Source of the DNA: Bacteroidota bacterium
GTDB lineage: Bacteria > Bacteroidota > Bacteroidia > NS11-12g > UBA955
Direction: 5' to 3'
DNA: 64,000 bases
Assembly: GCA_025354385.1 (NCBI GenBank)
Contig: JANXMZ010000043.1
Location: forward strand, 62,001 to 126,000
Shown here: one piece after another, positions 48,201-56,271 of the stretch
Position numbering within the stretch: the first letter of the stretch is position 1
How the letters are laid out: each line of letters opens with the position of its first letter
Position numbers and translations under genes: made by a program
Notes under the pieces: generated by a model
What the model was told of the DNA's origin: nothing
The model's database searches: none
What the model saw: the letters and a program-made list of their open reading frames with translations, nothing else

Positions 48201-50516
48201 CGTATAATACATTTTAAAACCGCGGCCCGTCTCCAATTGGTCTGAGACATGACGAAGCGTAATCATGCTTCCCACCACCGTATAATTTTTCCCAGCAAAA
48301 GGCAATGTACTGCCTGTAAATCCACCTAATTTGGTACCTCCTGGATACTTTCCTTTATAAACGTAAAGACTATCATAGTTCAACTCATAATCAAAATCAA
48401 GAAATTTAATTCGTATGGAGTCCGCACCCGGTGCGCTGATTCTATAATTTGTAATATTTTGAGTTTTATAAGTTCCTTCGCCTCCGTCATCGTATACAAA
48501 AGAGAAACATTTATGAGTGCTATCATTGCCAGATTGAGGCATTAATACTGCATTGCATATATCGGCAGTGGAATCAATTTTCACATAAGCCGTTTTAGTA
48601 AGACTATCCTTTTTATTTTTAAAACAGCTTGTAGATACCAGTTTTATTGTGAATGACCCAAAATTAGAATAAGTATAGGTTGGATTAAATGTAGTAGATG
48701 TATTTCCATCTCCAAAATACCAATTGGCACTTACCACATTGGTACTCATATTGGTAAAATTAACTTGTTTAGATTTAGAGCAAACTACTGTATCCGCTAT
48801 AAATGCGGCTTTTACGAAACTGCTGTCATATTTGGCACCTACATTGCAAGCATACCAAGCATTGGTAACGGCGATTACTTCTTTACTACAAGCACCATAC
48901 AAATCTGTTGCGGCCCTGATTGAGTAAAATCTAGCATCGGCATACTGAGAAGTAGATGTTAAATAAACGGTTAGGTTTCTATAAGCAATTTGCTCAGCCT
49001 TTAAGATTCCGAGACTATCCACGGCATATACATTGCCTAAATCATTGGTACCTTTTCCGCCTTCGCTAATTAAATAAAACCACCAGTTTTGCACACCACT
49101 ATTTGTATGAACCCCTCCATTATCGCCTGCGCCAGTGTACCAATATGTACTTTTATAACAACGTGGCTGCCCTAGTATTGTGGGATTTAACATATTTCTT
49201 AAACCATTGCCACTGTATGTTATCTCTTCTCCAATTTTCCAACTGTAATTATTAGGCTTACCATAACGCTCAATGGCATTGCCAAACATATCGGAAAAAG
49301 ATTCGTTTAGAGCGCCAGATTCGTAACTATAATTGAGATTCGCAGAATTACTGGTGACTGCATGCGTAATTTCATGGCCACACACATCTAAAGAGGTGAG
49401 GGGTTTAAAGGTATTACCATCGCCATAGGTCATGCATACGCCATTCCAAAAAGCATTGTCGTAGCTGGAGGAATAATGTACATAGCTCGTGATCTTAGCA
49501 TTGTTATTATCGTAACTATTTCGATTAAAACGGACCTTGTAAAAATCATATGTTTTTCCAGCACCCCAATGACAATCTGTTGCTACCTCATCTTTCGCAG
49601 CATTCACATTGTTCCATTTATTATCCGCATCTGTAAAATCTACTGCTGTTCCATAATTGGTAGAGGTTTTAAGATTTAGGGTGGTTACACCATTGCCTCT
49701 TACGGTTTCTCTTAATCTATAATTTCCAGGCGCGGTACTATCTGTATTAATGGCTTGTGAACCACTGTATTTTGTAGTAGCTTGTCCATTCACATTGGTG
49801 GTGTGTATGCGATTTTCACGAGCTATTACCTGGCCATTTATTGGACTTACAAATATCAATTCTCCAATAAGTGGTTCATTGGCATATACAGAATACTGAA
49901 AGGCTAATTGAAAGGCAGGTTGGTTATAATTTAAGTTTGTTGGGCAATACACCAATTCACCTTTTGGAAACCATGTGGCGTTTAGATCGTTTTTTATTTC
50001 TTTCAAAAAACTTTCTTCTTCCGACAATTGCCATTTATAGACCTTGCCTTTTAATGTATCAAGTGCTATGCGTAAACACTCATTTTCACTTAAAGTAGAA
50101 TTGTCAGCTCCTGCAACAATTTTATATATCTCACCATTGAACGAATGTAATTGCTTGTTTTTGATATGGGCAATCAATGTGCCACCAATTACTCGTTTAC
50201 CGTTGTAAAATTGCTGATACCGCAAATGCACGAAACCCATTTCATCTTTTTCTTCTCTAATCAATCCAAAAGTATAGGCAGCATCTAGGTTATATACTTT
50301 GTTAAAATAAGGCAATACTTGGTTTTGAGGAATGATAAAATCAGTTTTAAGCAAGGCATATTGCACCTGTAAATTATGCTCATTTAATTTTATTAGTTCT
50401 GAACCCCTCAAACGTTTTTCAGCATCTGCCCCTTCAAATACTTGGGCTTTAATAGAAAAAAAAGAGAGAAGAATACAGCAACCAAAAAGATGTTTCATTT
50501 GATAGAATCTCTTCAT
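45297..50516 (-). CDS. M4-family metallopeptidase with CUB, PKD and nine Ig-like repeats, type B T9SS/gliding C-terminal domain
   Basis: A multidomain secreted protease of about 1739 residues. Start ATG 50516 or 50498 gives a signal peptide ending FSIKAQ; the TTG at 50549 is not needed. Order: FTP/PepSY-like propeptide, then the thermolysin-like catalytic domain with zinc motif HEITH (His381, His385) and the third ligand Glu405 (GALNESFSD). Next come a PKD domain (ANWYFGDGNTSTTFNP), a CUB domain (FVYDDGGEGTYKTQN; about 650-770), and nine Ig-like repeats of about 79 residues (about 774-1482), each with xTICxGxS and a W core. Two further PKD domains (WDFGDGKTENS) precede a gliding-motility-type C-terminal domain (VNSDGLNDELQIIGRG, then FNRWGEKVFES). 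It probably degrades extracellular protein. Repeats 3-5 and 6-8 are copies of one another. Confidence 0.93.
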   Translation of the reverse strand: MKRFYQMKHLFGCCILLSFFSIKAQVFEGADAEKRLRGSELIKLNEHNLQVQYALLKTDFIIPQNQVLPYFNKVYNLDAAYTFGLIREEKDEMGFVHLRYQQFYNGKRVIGGTLIAHIKNKQLHSFNGEIYKIVAGADNSTLSENECLRIALDTLKGKVYKWQLSEEESFLKEIKNDLNATWFPKGELVYCPTNLNYNQPAFQLAFQYSVYANEPLIGELIFVSPINGQVIARENRIHTTNVNGQATTKYSGSQAINTDSTAPGNYRLRETVRGNGVTTLNLKTSTNYGTAVDFTDADNKWNNVNAAKDEVATDCHWGAGKTYDFYKVRFNRNSYDNNNAKITSYVHYSSSYDNAFWNGVCMTYGDGNTFKPLTSLDVCGHEITHAVTSNSANLNYSYESGALNESFSDMFGNAIERYGKPNNYSWKIGEEITYSGNGLRNMLNPTILGQPRCYKSTYWYTGAGDNGGVHTNSGVQNWWFYLISEGGKGTNDLGNVYAVDSLGILKAEQIAYRNLTVYLTSTSQYADARFYSIRAATDLYGACSKEVIAVTNAWYACNVGAKYDSSFVKAAFIADTVVCSKSKQVNFTNMSTNVVSANWYFGDGNTSTTFNPTYTYSNFGSFTIKLVSTSCFKNKKDSLTKTAYVKIDSTADICNAVLMPQSGNDSTHKCFSFVYDDGGEGTYKTQNITNYRISAPGADSIRIKFLDFDYELNYDSLYVYKGKYPGGTKLGGFTGSTLPFAGKNYTVVGSMITLRHVSDQLETGRGFKMYYTAFKKAVTIKAYADTTICYGNSTLLYSKGKGGYVGDYFFQWKNLVNKDSVIVAPVVLTTYKSYLTDVCTKSKDSAQVTVTVRSPLKVSVTKDTIICAGQAVNIKATPSGGKNTTYQYVWNNGLGSNSSYIVTPLVTTTYRVILKDGCSPKSDTAFVTITVKSPLKVKIATNDTQICYNKTASFTASASGGVNNYVYTWNNALGTGSNKSINLLVGTLMKVTVTDGCTVKPATDSVFVKVSSKLVVNLNNDSTICKGSNIALNASSNGGVVKNYTYTWNQGLPSLSSNLVKPLVKTKYFVTLKDNCSDDATDSITVDVLQALKIKGVKDSTICQGQSVTLNTIVSGGKMANYRYTWSNGLSNSSSQLVSPANTTIYRVILSDGCTVINDTSFIKIIVNSPLTIQLNSIDTVICYNKMASLNAIAKGGNGNYTFTWNNALGVGANKSIQLTNNAWLKVTVTDACTVLPASDSILIKVRTPLMVSLNNDSTICKGTFINLLASAKGGNVANYVYAWSPALPALSNNTVNPSILTKYFVTLKDNCSDDAKDSIIVDVLPGLSIKGLVDTTICFGGTASFNPVVSGGKSSQYTYQWSQGLGNNPQQQASPKTRTVYKMAVRDNCTNPYDSISLTVFVRPPLKISKTLSSNTICNGDSVQLSLLLTGGIAAQYNWTINGSNGIGNSVYLKPNIKTHYDLKLNDNCSESDTTGFDIVVNPLPIVDFDADKKSICQYETVQFINNTTGASVYAWKFSANDKSIIVSPNFTYRQTGVFDVTLSATSSAGCKAVLSKSSFINVVKLASGKFVFTPDDATYLNPDITFTNQSADYTSFLWDFGDGKTENSLLSPMHTYPDTGRYKVKLTVVNSLGCIDVYEAYVNIKDVYALYIPTAISVNSDGLNDELQIIGRGAKKYDYSIFNRWGEKVFESSNSGPSFKALDTKGDPLIKGTYLLVMTVKDFSGKVYYIKQTLEIL
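46310..47730 (-). repeat. Tandem duplication of a three-domain unit within the M4 protease
   Basis: Two copies of about 711 bases (approximately 47019-47730 and 46310-47018) each encode three Ig-like domains in the same order. Domain 3 matches 6, 4 matches 7 and 5 matches 8 much better than neighbours match each other. DNA blocks such as those at 46571 and 47281 are nearly identical. Confidence 0.8.
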
Positions 50517-50691
50517 AGTTAGCGTTAGTTTAGGGTGCAATTTAGCCAAACTCCCTTAAATATAATATGAGTAACTAAAAACTGGCTCTATACCTCTGGT
50601 AATTAAGTATATAAAAGCATTCCAAAAACCATTTTAATGTAAACTGAGTCTGATTTCCACAGCAAAATGATTATTGTCAATATTTGCAAGT

Positions 50692-53142
50692 TTACTCTAC
50701 AATAATTTTTATACCTTTTCCATAGGCATTAACAATGATATAAATGCCTTTGGCCCAGCTTAACGTTGAAATGGTATTGAGTTCTCTTTCTTCTAATATT
50801 AACTCATTCATTTTAGCGCCTTTGGCATCGTATATGGTGAGATATTGAATATAACTGCTCTGGTTTTGAAAATGTAAATAATTCTGGGTAGGATTAGGAA
50901 AAACTTTTACCGAGTTGACAATTGATAAATCTTTAGAACCATCATCACCTAAATCTACCAAAACGGTTGCCTTTCCAGTAAAAATAGGTGCATTATAATC
51001 AAAATAAATGGCTGCTTTATTAAATATACTATCACCATTTCTCAAAGCCTTTCTCAGTTTGGCCTCAAAAACAACAAATCCTTTACTAAGCGCATCATTT
51101 ACTCCTTTGGGTTTTAGATTAATATTTTCGAACACCCATGTAACCACATTGCCCCTTAATGAAACTGAATACGTGTGACTGCAGCCTATCATTTGAAACT
51201 CATATACCGGCAATTTCAAATTTAAAGTATCAATAATTGTTACACGCCTTGCATCATCATTTCCTTCATTTTGAAAATCAATTCTGTAACGAATACTCTT
51301 TAAATCCTTGGTAACCCGCCCTTCGGGAATACTGTGCTTGGCATTGGGATCGCGACTATACACCATCACCTGAACTATGCTATCCGCATTATCCATTGTG
51401 TCTTCCGCAAATGCGGTAAACAACTTTACATGATGCCTTACTTTTTGACCGATGCTATATTTTCCATACGGGTATGCAACATTTAATTTAATATTTTCTA
51501 CATTGTTATAAGGCTCAATATTATTCAAATTATAAGTTAAAACATTCCCTTGTCTACTTGTGAAAGCGGGATTTGAAGAAACAAAATTGGTGTTGGTATC
51601 CAATGTAACATTTACAATTACAGAAGCCGTATTATAATCGCAGTCTCTATTAAAAATTCTTATTCTTAAGGGGGTAGTATCGCCTATTCTTTCATTAAAA
51701 TAGCCATAACTCCGCAAAATTAGATTTCGATTCTGTAGAGACGTTCTTCGCAATGGAAATTCTAACTTATCTTTATTTTTTGAGGATTTATAGCAGGTGG
51801 AGGATAATCCCCCTGAAAAATAGGTTTTAAAACACGAATCCTGTACAGATTCCGACACAAAATAAATCTTCATATCTTCATTGTCCAATGGATAAAGCGT
51901 GTAAACACCATTGGCATCCGTGTTAAATACAAATGAATTATAAGAAAAATTGCAATAAGGCGAGAGAGGCTCCTTATTGTCCATCACATTATTTTTATTG
52001 TGGTCGCGATAAGCTTTAACAATTACTGTATCAAAACTTGTTTCTTTTAACGAATCGGTTATTATTTCTGCAATATTGTGAAAATCGGTTCCGTTATAAA
52101 ATACCCCATTTTTGCTATGGTAATACAACTTAGAATTATTGTCATTAAGAAACTCAAACTTATTAGTAGTATCTATACCTGAAATATTGAGAAGAGGATT
52201 TAATTCCTTTAATCCCTTCAAACAATATAATATGCCATAATCTTTTACATAAATCCTATCTTTATATTTGAACATCTTATTTCGCGAGTAATAGAATGCA
52301 TTCCCAGGCTGTGAATAACTGAAACTATCTATACGAACGCCATTGCTTACAACATCGAATGTGCGACCATACAAAATGTATAAAAGCGAACCACTACCCG
52401 CTATATTTCCAATATTTAATTGGTTAATTGAAGTGTAATAAATACCCCATTTATTTGGGTACACATGGTAATAAACATATGGACCCGAGGAAATTAAGAG
52501 TGTATCAGAAATTGTTTCAAAAGTGGGTCCCATTCCTGTAACAGTGGATATACCACTAAAAAAATAATTTATTGGTAAACTTGTTGAAGCGAAATTGACC
52601 CCATCATAAACAGCAGCCTTCCCAGGCATATTTAAACTCCCTAGAGTGTCAAACGACCCAATGAAATACAATTGATTATTATATTTATAAGTAGAAACAC
52701 TTCCTACGTTATATCCATTGAATTCTGTCATCAGGCTCCATGTACCACTCAAAGTTATGGTATATAATACCGTTCTAAATTCGGTATTAGAAAAATAATA
52801 ATCGTAAAAATTACTGGTAAAATACAATTTTCCTTTTAGTAGGTTGCAAAAGCTTTTGTATGGGAAAAAACCAGCCCTAGCACCAAGGCTTGAGTATACC
52901 TTCCCAAGACTAGAAATCAATGACCATTTTTGCAATTGTACATTAAAGAAAAACAATGCCATTGAATCTGACTCATCTTCAATAGATGTTCTTGTAATTG
53001 CGTAAATATTTCCATTTGAATCAGCACAACTGCATTCCACCTGATAATTCAAACCAATATCTAAACCTTTAACAGGAGCTTGCGCATGCAGGCGAATAAC
53101 CAATGAAAAAAAGACGCCAATTGTTAAAAAAAACTTATGCAT
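50692..53142 (-). CDS. Large secreted T9SS cargo protein (type A sorting domain)
   Basis: The protein is about 816 residues with a signal peptide (FFLTIGVFFSLVIRLHAQ). ATG 53142 is preferred to 53151. An N-terminal region with repeated short beta motifs (SNGNIYAITR, KGKLYFTSN) may be propeller-like. An SdrD-B-like domain lies at about 375-445 (YRDHNKNNVMDNKEPLS). A DUF11/DUF7619-like domain (SIRYRIDFQNEGNDDARRV, then KAAIYFDYNAPIFTG) follows, and a type A T9SS sorting domain (VKVFPNPTQNYLHFQ ... GIKIIVE) ends it. The start overlaps the stop of the deleted relative directly upstream by about 8 bases, so it is probably translationally coupled to it. Confidence 0.88.
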   Translation of the reverse strand: MHKFFLTIGVFFSLVIRLHAQAPVKGLDIGLNYQVECSCADSNGNIYAITRTSIEDESDSMALFFFNVQLQKWSLISSLGKVYSSLGARAGFFPYKSFCNLLKGKLYFTSNFYDYYFSNTEFRTVLYTITLSGTWSLMTEFNGYNVGSVSTYKYNNQLYFIGSFDTLGSLNMPGKAAVYDGVNFASTSLPINYFFSGISTVTGMGPTFETISDTLLISSGPYVYYHVYPNKWGIYYTSINQLNIGNIAGSGSLLYILYGRTFDVVSNGVRIDSFSYSQPGNAFYYSRNKMFKYKDRIYVKDYGILYCLKGLKELNPLLNISGIDTTNKFEFLNDNNSKLYYHSKNGVFYNGTDFHNIAEIITDSLKETSFDTVIVKAYRDHNKNNVMDNKEPLSPYCNFSYNSFVFNTDANGVYTLYPLDNEDMKIYFVSESVQDSCFKTYFSGGLSSTCYKSSKNKDKLEFPLRRTSLQNRNLILRSYGYFNERIGDTTPLRIRIFNRDCDYNTASVIVNVTLDTNTNFVSSNPAFTSRQGNVLTYNLNNIEPYNNVENIKLNVAYPYGKYSIGQKVRHHVKLFTAFAEDTMDNADSIVQVMVYSRDPNAKHSIPEGRVTKDLKSIRYRIDFQNEGNDDARRVTIIDTLNLKLPVYEFQMIGCSHTYSVSLRGNVVTWVFENINLKPKGVNDALSKGFVVFEAKLRKALRNGDSIFNKAAIYFDYNAPIFTGKATVLVDLGDDGSKDLSIVNSVKVFPNPTQNYLHFQNQSSYIQYLTIYDAKGAKMNELILEERELNTISTLSWAKGIYIIVNAYGKGIKIIVE

Positions 53143-53599
53143 TATATTCAATTAAAATTTTTATATTTTCTCCATACATAATCAAATATAACCCTTTTAT
53201 CCAAGCACTGGTATACTTTGCTTTAAGTTCTAAAATGTGTTCCATTATCAAGGTTAAACAAGCAGTAAAATCTATTCCTCTATAAAACAATTTATCATTT
53301 AAAAAATCACATGAACTTATTTTATAAGAATTAACATCATATCCTTTTAAATAGTTACCAACGCTCCGTGAATTTGCAGAGGAATTCCATTTTCGAAAAA
53401 ACACAGTATCACTTCCATTTAGTCCTTTTGCAACATACAAATTACCGAGAGAATCTGTCCCAGAGCAATCGTATTTGTCACTAAAATTACCACCCAATCC
53501 GTTTAAGAAATTTTGAGCATTTAAACGATAGCTAAAAAAAGTAAAAACCTCTGTAGGTGTTAGCTTCAGAAAATGTTTCTTTTGTATGTTTCGATTCAT
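53135..53599 (-). pseudogene. Internally deleted paralogue of the downstream T9SS cargo gene
   Basis: This 154-residue frame joins the two ends of a protein like the 816-residue neighbour. Residues about 30-110 (CSGTDSLGNLYVAKG, then FLNDKLFYRG) match its N-terminal region (CSCADSNGNIYAITR, LLKGKLYFTSN). The last 40 residues (SAWIKGLYLIMYGENIKILIE) match its T9SS sorting tail (LSWAKGIYIIVNAYGKGIKIIVE) without a gap. The middle of about 660 residues is absent. The N-terminus (KKHFLKLTPTEVFTFFSYRLNAQ) is a poor signal peptide. It is best read as a decayed copy after duplication and deletion, though an expressed mini-protein cannot be excluded. Confidence 0.7.
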
Positions 53600-53608
53600 G
53601 TTTTTATC

Positions 53609-55129
53609 TTAAAATTTATACCGCAGGCAAATATTGTAATTGGCAATATTTATTTTACTCTTAATGACGCCATAACCGGCATTATAGTTGTATCGATTTT
53701 GTTGCCATTGTGCTTCTAGCCCAAACCACCAGGGGCCACGAATTAGACGACCATATTGCAACCCACCAATTAGTCCCGCATTAATTTTATTTTCATAAAA
53801 CGTACTTAAAGGTCTGAATTCTGCATCTTTAAAAGAAAATCCCTCTCCTTTGGCTTTAGTCATGATGGATAAATTGAGCCCTGATGTCAAAATTATTTCA
53901 CTTTTCTTGTTAATAGGAATGGTATACCCAAATTTAAGCGGTATATTCACATAATTCAAAGTATTGAGACCATGTATGTGATAGATGACGGGATTTGCCG
54001 AGTCATCCACATGAAGATACCCTGTAATGGAATTATCTACTCCAGTAAAGGGAATTTCATTGAATTTATAATCAATGTTTACTTGCTGCTGTATTTGTCT
54101 GAATTGAATGCCAGTGTTAAAACTTAAACTAAAATTTTTTAGTAGATACCAGTCAAAATTAAGATTGGCATAAAAAGAACCTGAATTGGAATTGGCTTGG
54201 TCAAACAAAGTACGTGCATCTTTGTGCACTTTATTACTATTTTCTATACCTGCCACTTTAACATTAACTGGCGAAATACCTGAAGAAAATCCGATGGCAA
54301 ATTTTTTGCGTTGTGTTACTTCATTGTCATTGTTTTTACCTTTCGAATTTTTATTTAATGAATCCTTATTAGTAACCGCCACTGAATTATTACCTACACC
54401 AGAATTTACAGAGAGGTCTTGCCCTGTCTTAATATATACGCTGCTATCATTGGAGTTTTTTGCCATTTTGTTAGAAGCAGTTTTAGAAGTTTTAATTTCA
54501 CTTTGTTGTTGTGTATTGGTATCTTTCGATTTACCTTGATGTTCAGCATTCTTCTGTTCATTGTCTGTTCCATTATCATTGAATGTAATGATAGGTAAAG
54601 GTTGATTTTTATTATTGACAGATTCAGGAACATCATACTTTATTATAACAATTGGGATTGGGCCATTACCCAATTCATAAGAAGTGGTATTGCCATTGGA
54701 TAAGGAATTAGGCCTTTTATTAGCCAATGGTTTTGGCCCCTTATTGGCTTGCGCTAAAGTTTGGTTGCCATTTTTTGACACAACCGTATTTTTTAATATT
54801 GAATCTTGAACAGGATTTTGAATTGGGGCGTTTAAAGACGGTTTGGCTGTGGTATCAGCGATGTCAGTTTGGGAATTTACTGACATTTTTGAAGAACCTA
54901 AATTTTCTTTAACTAACGCGGTGTTATTTTTTCCAAACCAATAGCCAAAAACAAGGGCGATTAAAATGACCCCAAGGGAACTAAAAAACCATGGAAGAAA
55001 GCGCCTCCGTTCCGGCTTTTCTTTGTCTAAAGCCGCGCTCAGCCTATCCCATTGGGCTTCGCGCAAAGGCTCGTTATGTTCTTCGAAGGCCTTTTTAAGC
55101 GACTTTCGAAGATTACTGTCTTTGTTCAT
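53609..55129 (-). CDS. Putative dual-membrane-spanning anti-sigma factor: cytoplasmic head, inner-membrane helix, linker, outer-membrane barrel
   Basis: The 506-residue protein has no signal peptide. Residues 1-45 are a charged head (LRKSLKKAFEEHNEPLREAQ, WDRLSAALDK). Residues 46-66 form one helix (FLPWFFSSLGVILIALVFGYW). A Ser/Asn/Lys/Gln-rich linker of about 215 residues follows, long enough to cross the periplasm. Residues about 285-506 are an outer-membrane beta-barrel (KFAIGFSSGISPVNVKV, SFYANLNFDWYL, IANYNICLRYKF with terminal Phe). The start overlaps the upstream ECF sigma gene by 17 bases, which makes an anti-sigma role likely. This matches the plan of the Dma-type dual membrane-spanning anti-sigma factors described in Bacteroides. 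The mechanism here is inferred. Confidence 0.75.
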   Translation of the reverse strand: MNKDSNLRKSLKKAFEEHNEPLREAQWDRLSAALDKEKPERRRFLPWFFSSLGVILIALVFGYWFGKNNTALVKENLGSSKMSVNSQTDIADTTAKPSLNAPIQNPVQDSILKNTVVSKNGNQTLAQANKGPKPLANKRPNSLSNGNTTSYELGNGPIPIVIIKYDVPESVNNKNQPLPIITFNDNGTDNEQKNAEHQGKSKDTNTQQQSEIKTSKTASNKMAKNSNDSSVYIKTGQDLSVNSGVGNNSVAVTNKDSLNKNSKGKNNDNEVTQRKKFAIGFSSGISPVNVKVAGIENSNKVHKDARTLFDQANSNSGSFYANLNFDWYLLKNFSLSFNTGIQFRQIQQQVNIDYKFNEIPFTGVDNSITGYLHVDDSANPVIYHIHGLNTLNYVNIPLKFGYTIPINKKSEIILTSGLNLSIMTKAKGEGFSFKDAEFRPLSTFYENKINAGLIGGLQYGRLIRGPWWFGLEAQWQQNRYNYNAGYGVIKSKINIANYNICLRYKF

Positions 55130-55664
55130 TCTTGTTTAATTTAGTTTTTAATAGGTCCGTTAAAGCTCTTTTTGCTCTGCTGTATTGCGATCGCGATGCT
55201 TCCTCACTAATGTTTAACTGAGTGGCAATTTCCTTATGGCTCAACTCATCAATCACAAATAAATTGATAATGATTTGCTGGTTCAATGGCATTTTATGCA
55301 TCAAATGCATGGCCACTTCTGCCTCTATGCTCACTTCCTTTTCTATTTCGCTATCCTTTAATTCATAAACTTGGTCGGAGATATGCTCCACCAACAAGGC
55401 ATTTTTTTGTTTTCTTAAAAAATCAAGTGCAGTATTCACTCCAATTCGGTTTATCCAGGTTTTAAGACTGCTGTTACCCTGAAAACCGGGCAAATTATGA
55501 AACACTTTCATTAAACTGTCATGAAATACTTCCTCTGCATCCTCTCTCAAGCCCGTATAACGCATGCACAAGCCCATTAAATTTGGACCGAATTGATCAT
55601 AAAGCATGCGTTGTGCATTGGTGTCGCCCTTGATACACGCCCTTATAAGTTCTTTTTCAATCAA
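55113..55664 (-). CDS. ECF-type RNA polymerase sigma factor, non-AUG start
   Basis: Region 2 is seen as ACIKGDTNAQRMLYDQFG and REDAEEVFHDSLMKVFHNL, with WINRIGVNTALDFLR. Region 4 is the helix-turn-helix SHKEIATQLNISEEASRSQYSRAKRAL near the C-terminus. No ATG lies in the right place. The best start is TTG 55664 (LIEKELIRACIKGD), giving about 183 residues, the usual ECF size; the frame runs further upstream to 55799 as hydrophobic, non-family sequence. It overlaps the barrel-type anti-sigma gene by 17 bases and is probably the regulator of that unit and perhaps of the T9SS cargo genes behind it. Confidence 0.9.
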   Translation of the reverse strand: MIEKELIRACIKGDTNAQRMLYDQFGPNLMGLCMRYTGLREDAEEVFHDSLMKVFHNLPGFQGNSSLKTWINRIGVNTALDFLRKQKNALLVEHISDQVYELKDSEIEKEVSIEAEVAMHLMHKMPLNQQIIINLFVIDELSHKEIATQLNISEEASRSQYSRAKRALTDLLKTKLNKNEQRQ

Positions 55665-55807
55665 CTGGAGACTTTGTTTTATAGGATAGACGCAACTTAT
55701 CAAAAAAACGTGACATGTAATTGAAAAAAAAATAAAAGATATTTTTAAGATATTACACAATATTCCATTTTCAATTGCGTTATAACCGTAACCATTCAAT
55801 AAAACCT

Positions 55808-56041
55808 ATGCAACAAAATTTTACGCAAAATGACATTCTTCTCTACATTTATAATGAACTTGAATCGGAAAAGGTACCTGCTCTTATAAAAGCTGTAGCT
55901 GAAGATAAAGAACTCCTCACTTTTTATCAGGAGACTTTAAAGACCATGAATGATTTGGATAATATTAAATTAGATCCAACGCCATCCATCGTTAATATTT
56001 TAAACGAAGAATCGCGTTCTAGTTCACTTGAAATTCACTAG
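55808..56041 (+). CDS. Small protein, divergent from the ECF sigma gene, anti-sigma-head-like
   Basis: The 77-residue protein (MQQNFTQNDILLYIYNELES) has no membrane segment. LLYIYNELESEKVPALIKAVAEDKELL resembles the short helical head found in Bacteroidota anti-sigma factors and in small hypothetical proteins near ECF sigma genes. It is divergently oriented to sigma with 143 bases between the starts. A soluble second regulator is possible; the name is not certain. The frame opens at a TTG at 55775 but ATG 55808 gives the recognised N-terminus. A short hairpin follows (GTGCA/TGCAC at about 56079). Confidence 0.55.
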   Translation: MQQNFTQNDILLYIYNELESEKVPALIKAVAEDKELLTFYQETLKTMNDLDNIKLDPTPSIVNILNEESRSSSLEIH

Positions 56042-56251
56042 TCGCAGACTTAAGTCAGTATTTTTTCAAATAGTTATGGTGCAATTTCATGCTGCACTAT
56101 AAGGGTTTTGTTTTTCTCAAAACAATTTTGCCATTATACTGTTTACTTAACAATCATAAAGTTGATTGTCCCTTGATTCTTTACTCAAAATGGCTCTTTC
56201 TCTGAGTTATTTCAATTTCTAAAGCTTGTTCAAGCAATATCTCTATTTATG

Positions 56252-56259
56252 TATCTTTG
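56252..56259 (+). promoter_or_regulatory. -7 box TAnnTTTG for rnr
   Basis: TATCTTTG, 12 bases before ATG 56272. A TTG at 56227 may be the -33 element. Confidence 0.6.
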
Positions 56260-56271
56260 TAAAAAAATTAA

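Noticed and set aside
53103..53285. Plus-strand frame across the remnant/T9SS gene junction
   Set aside because: It is antisense to both genes and lacks coding features.
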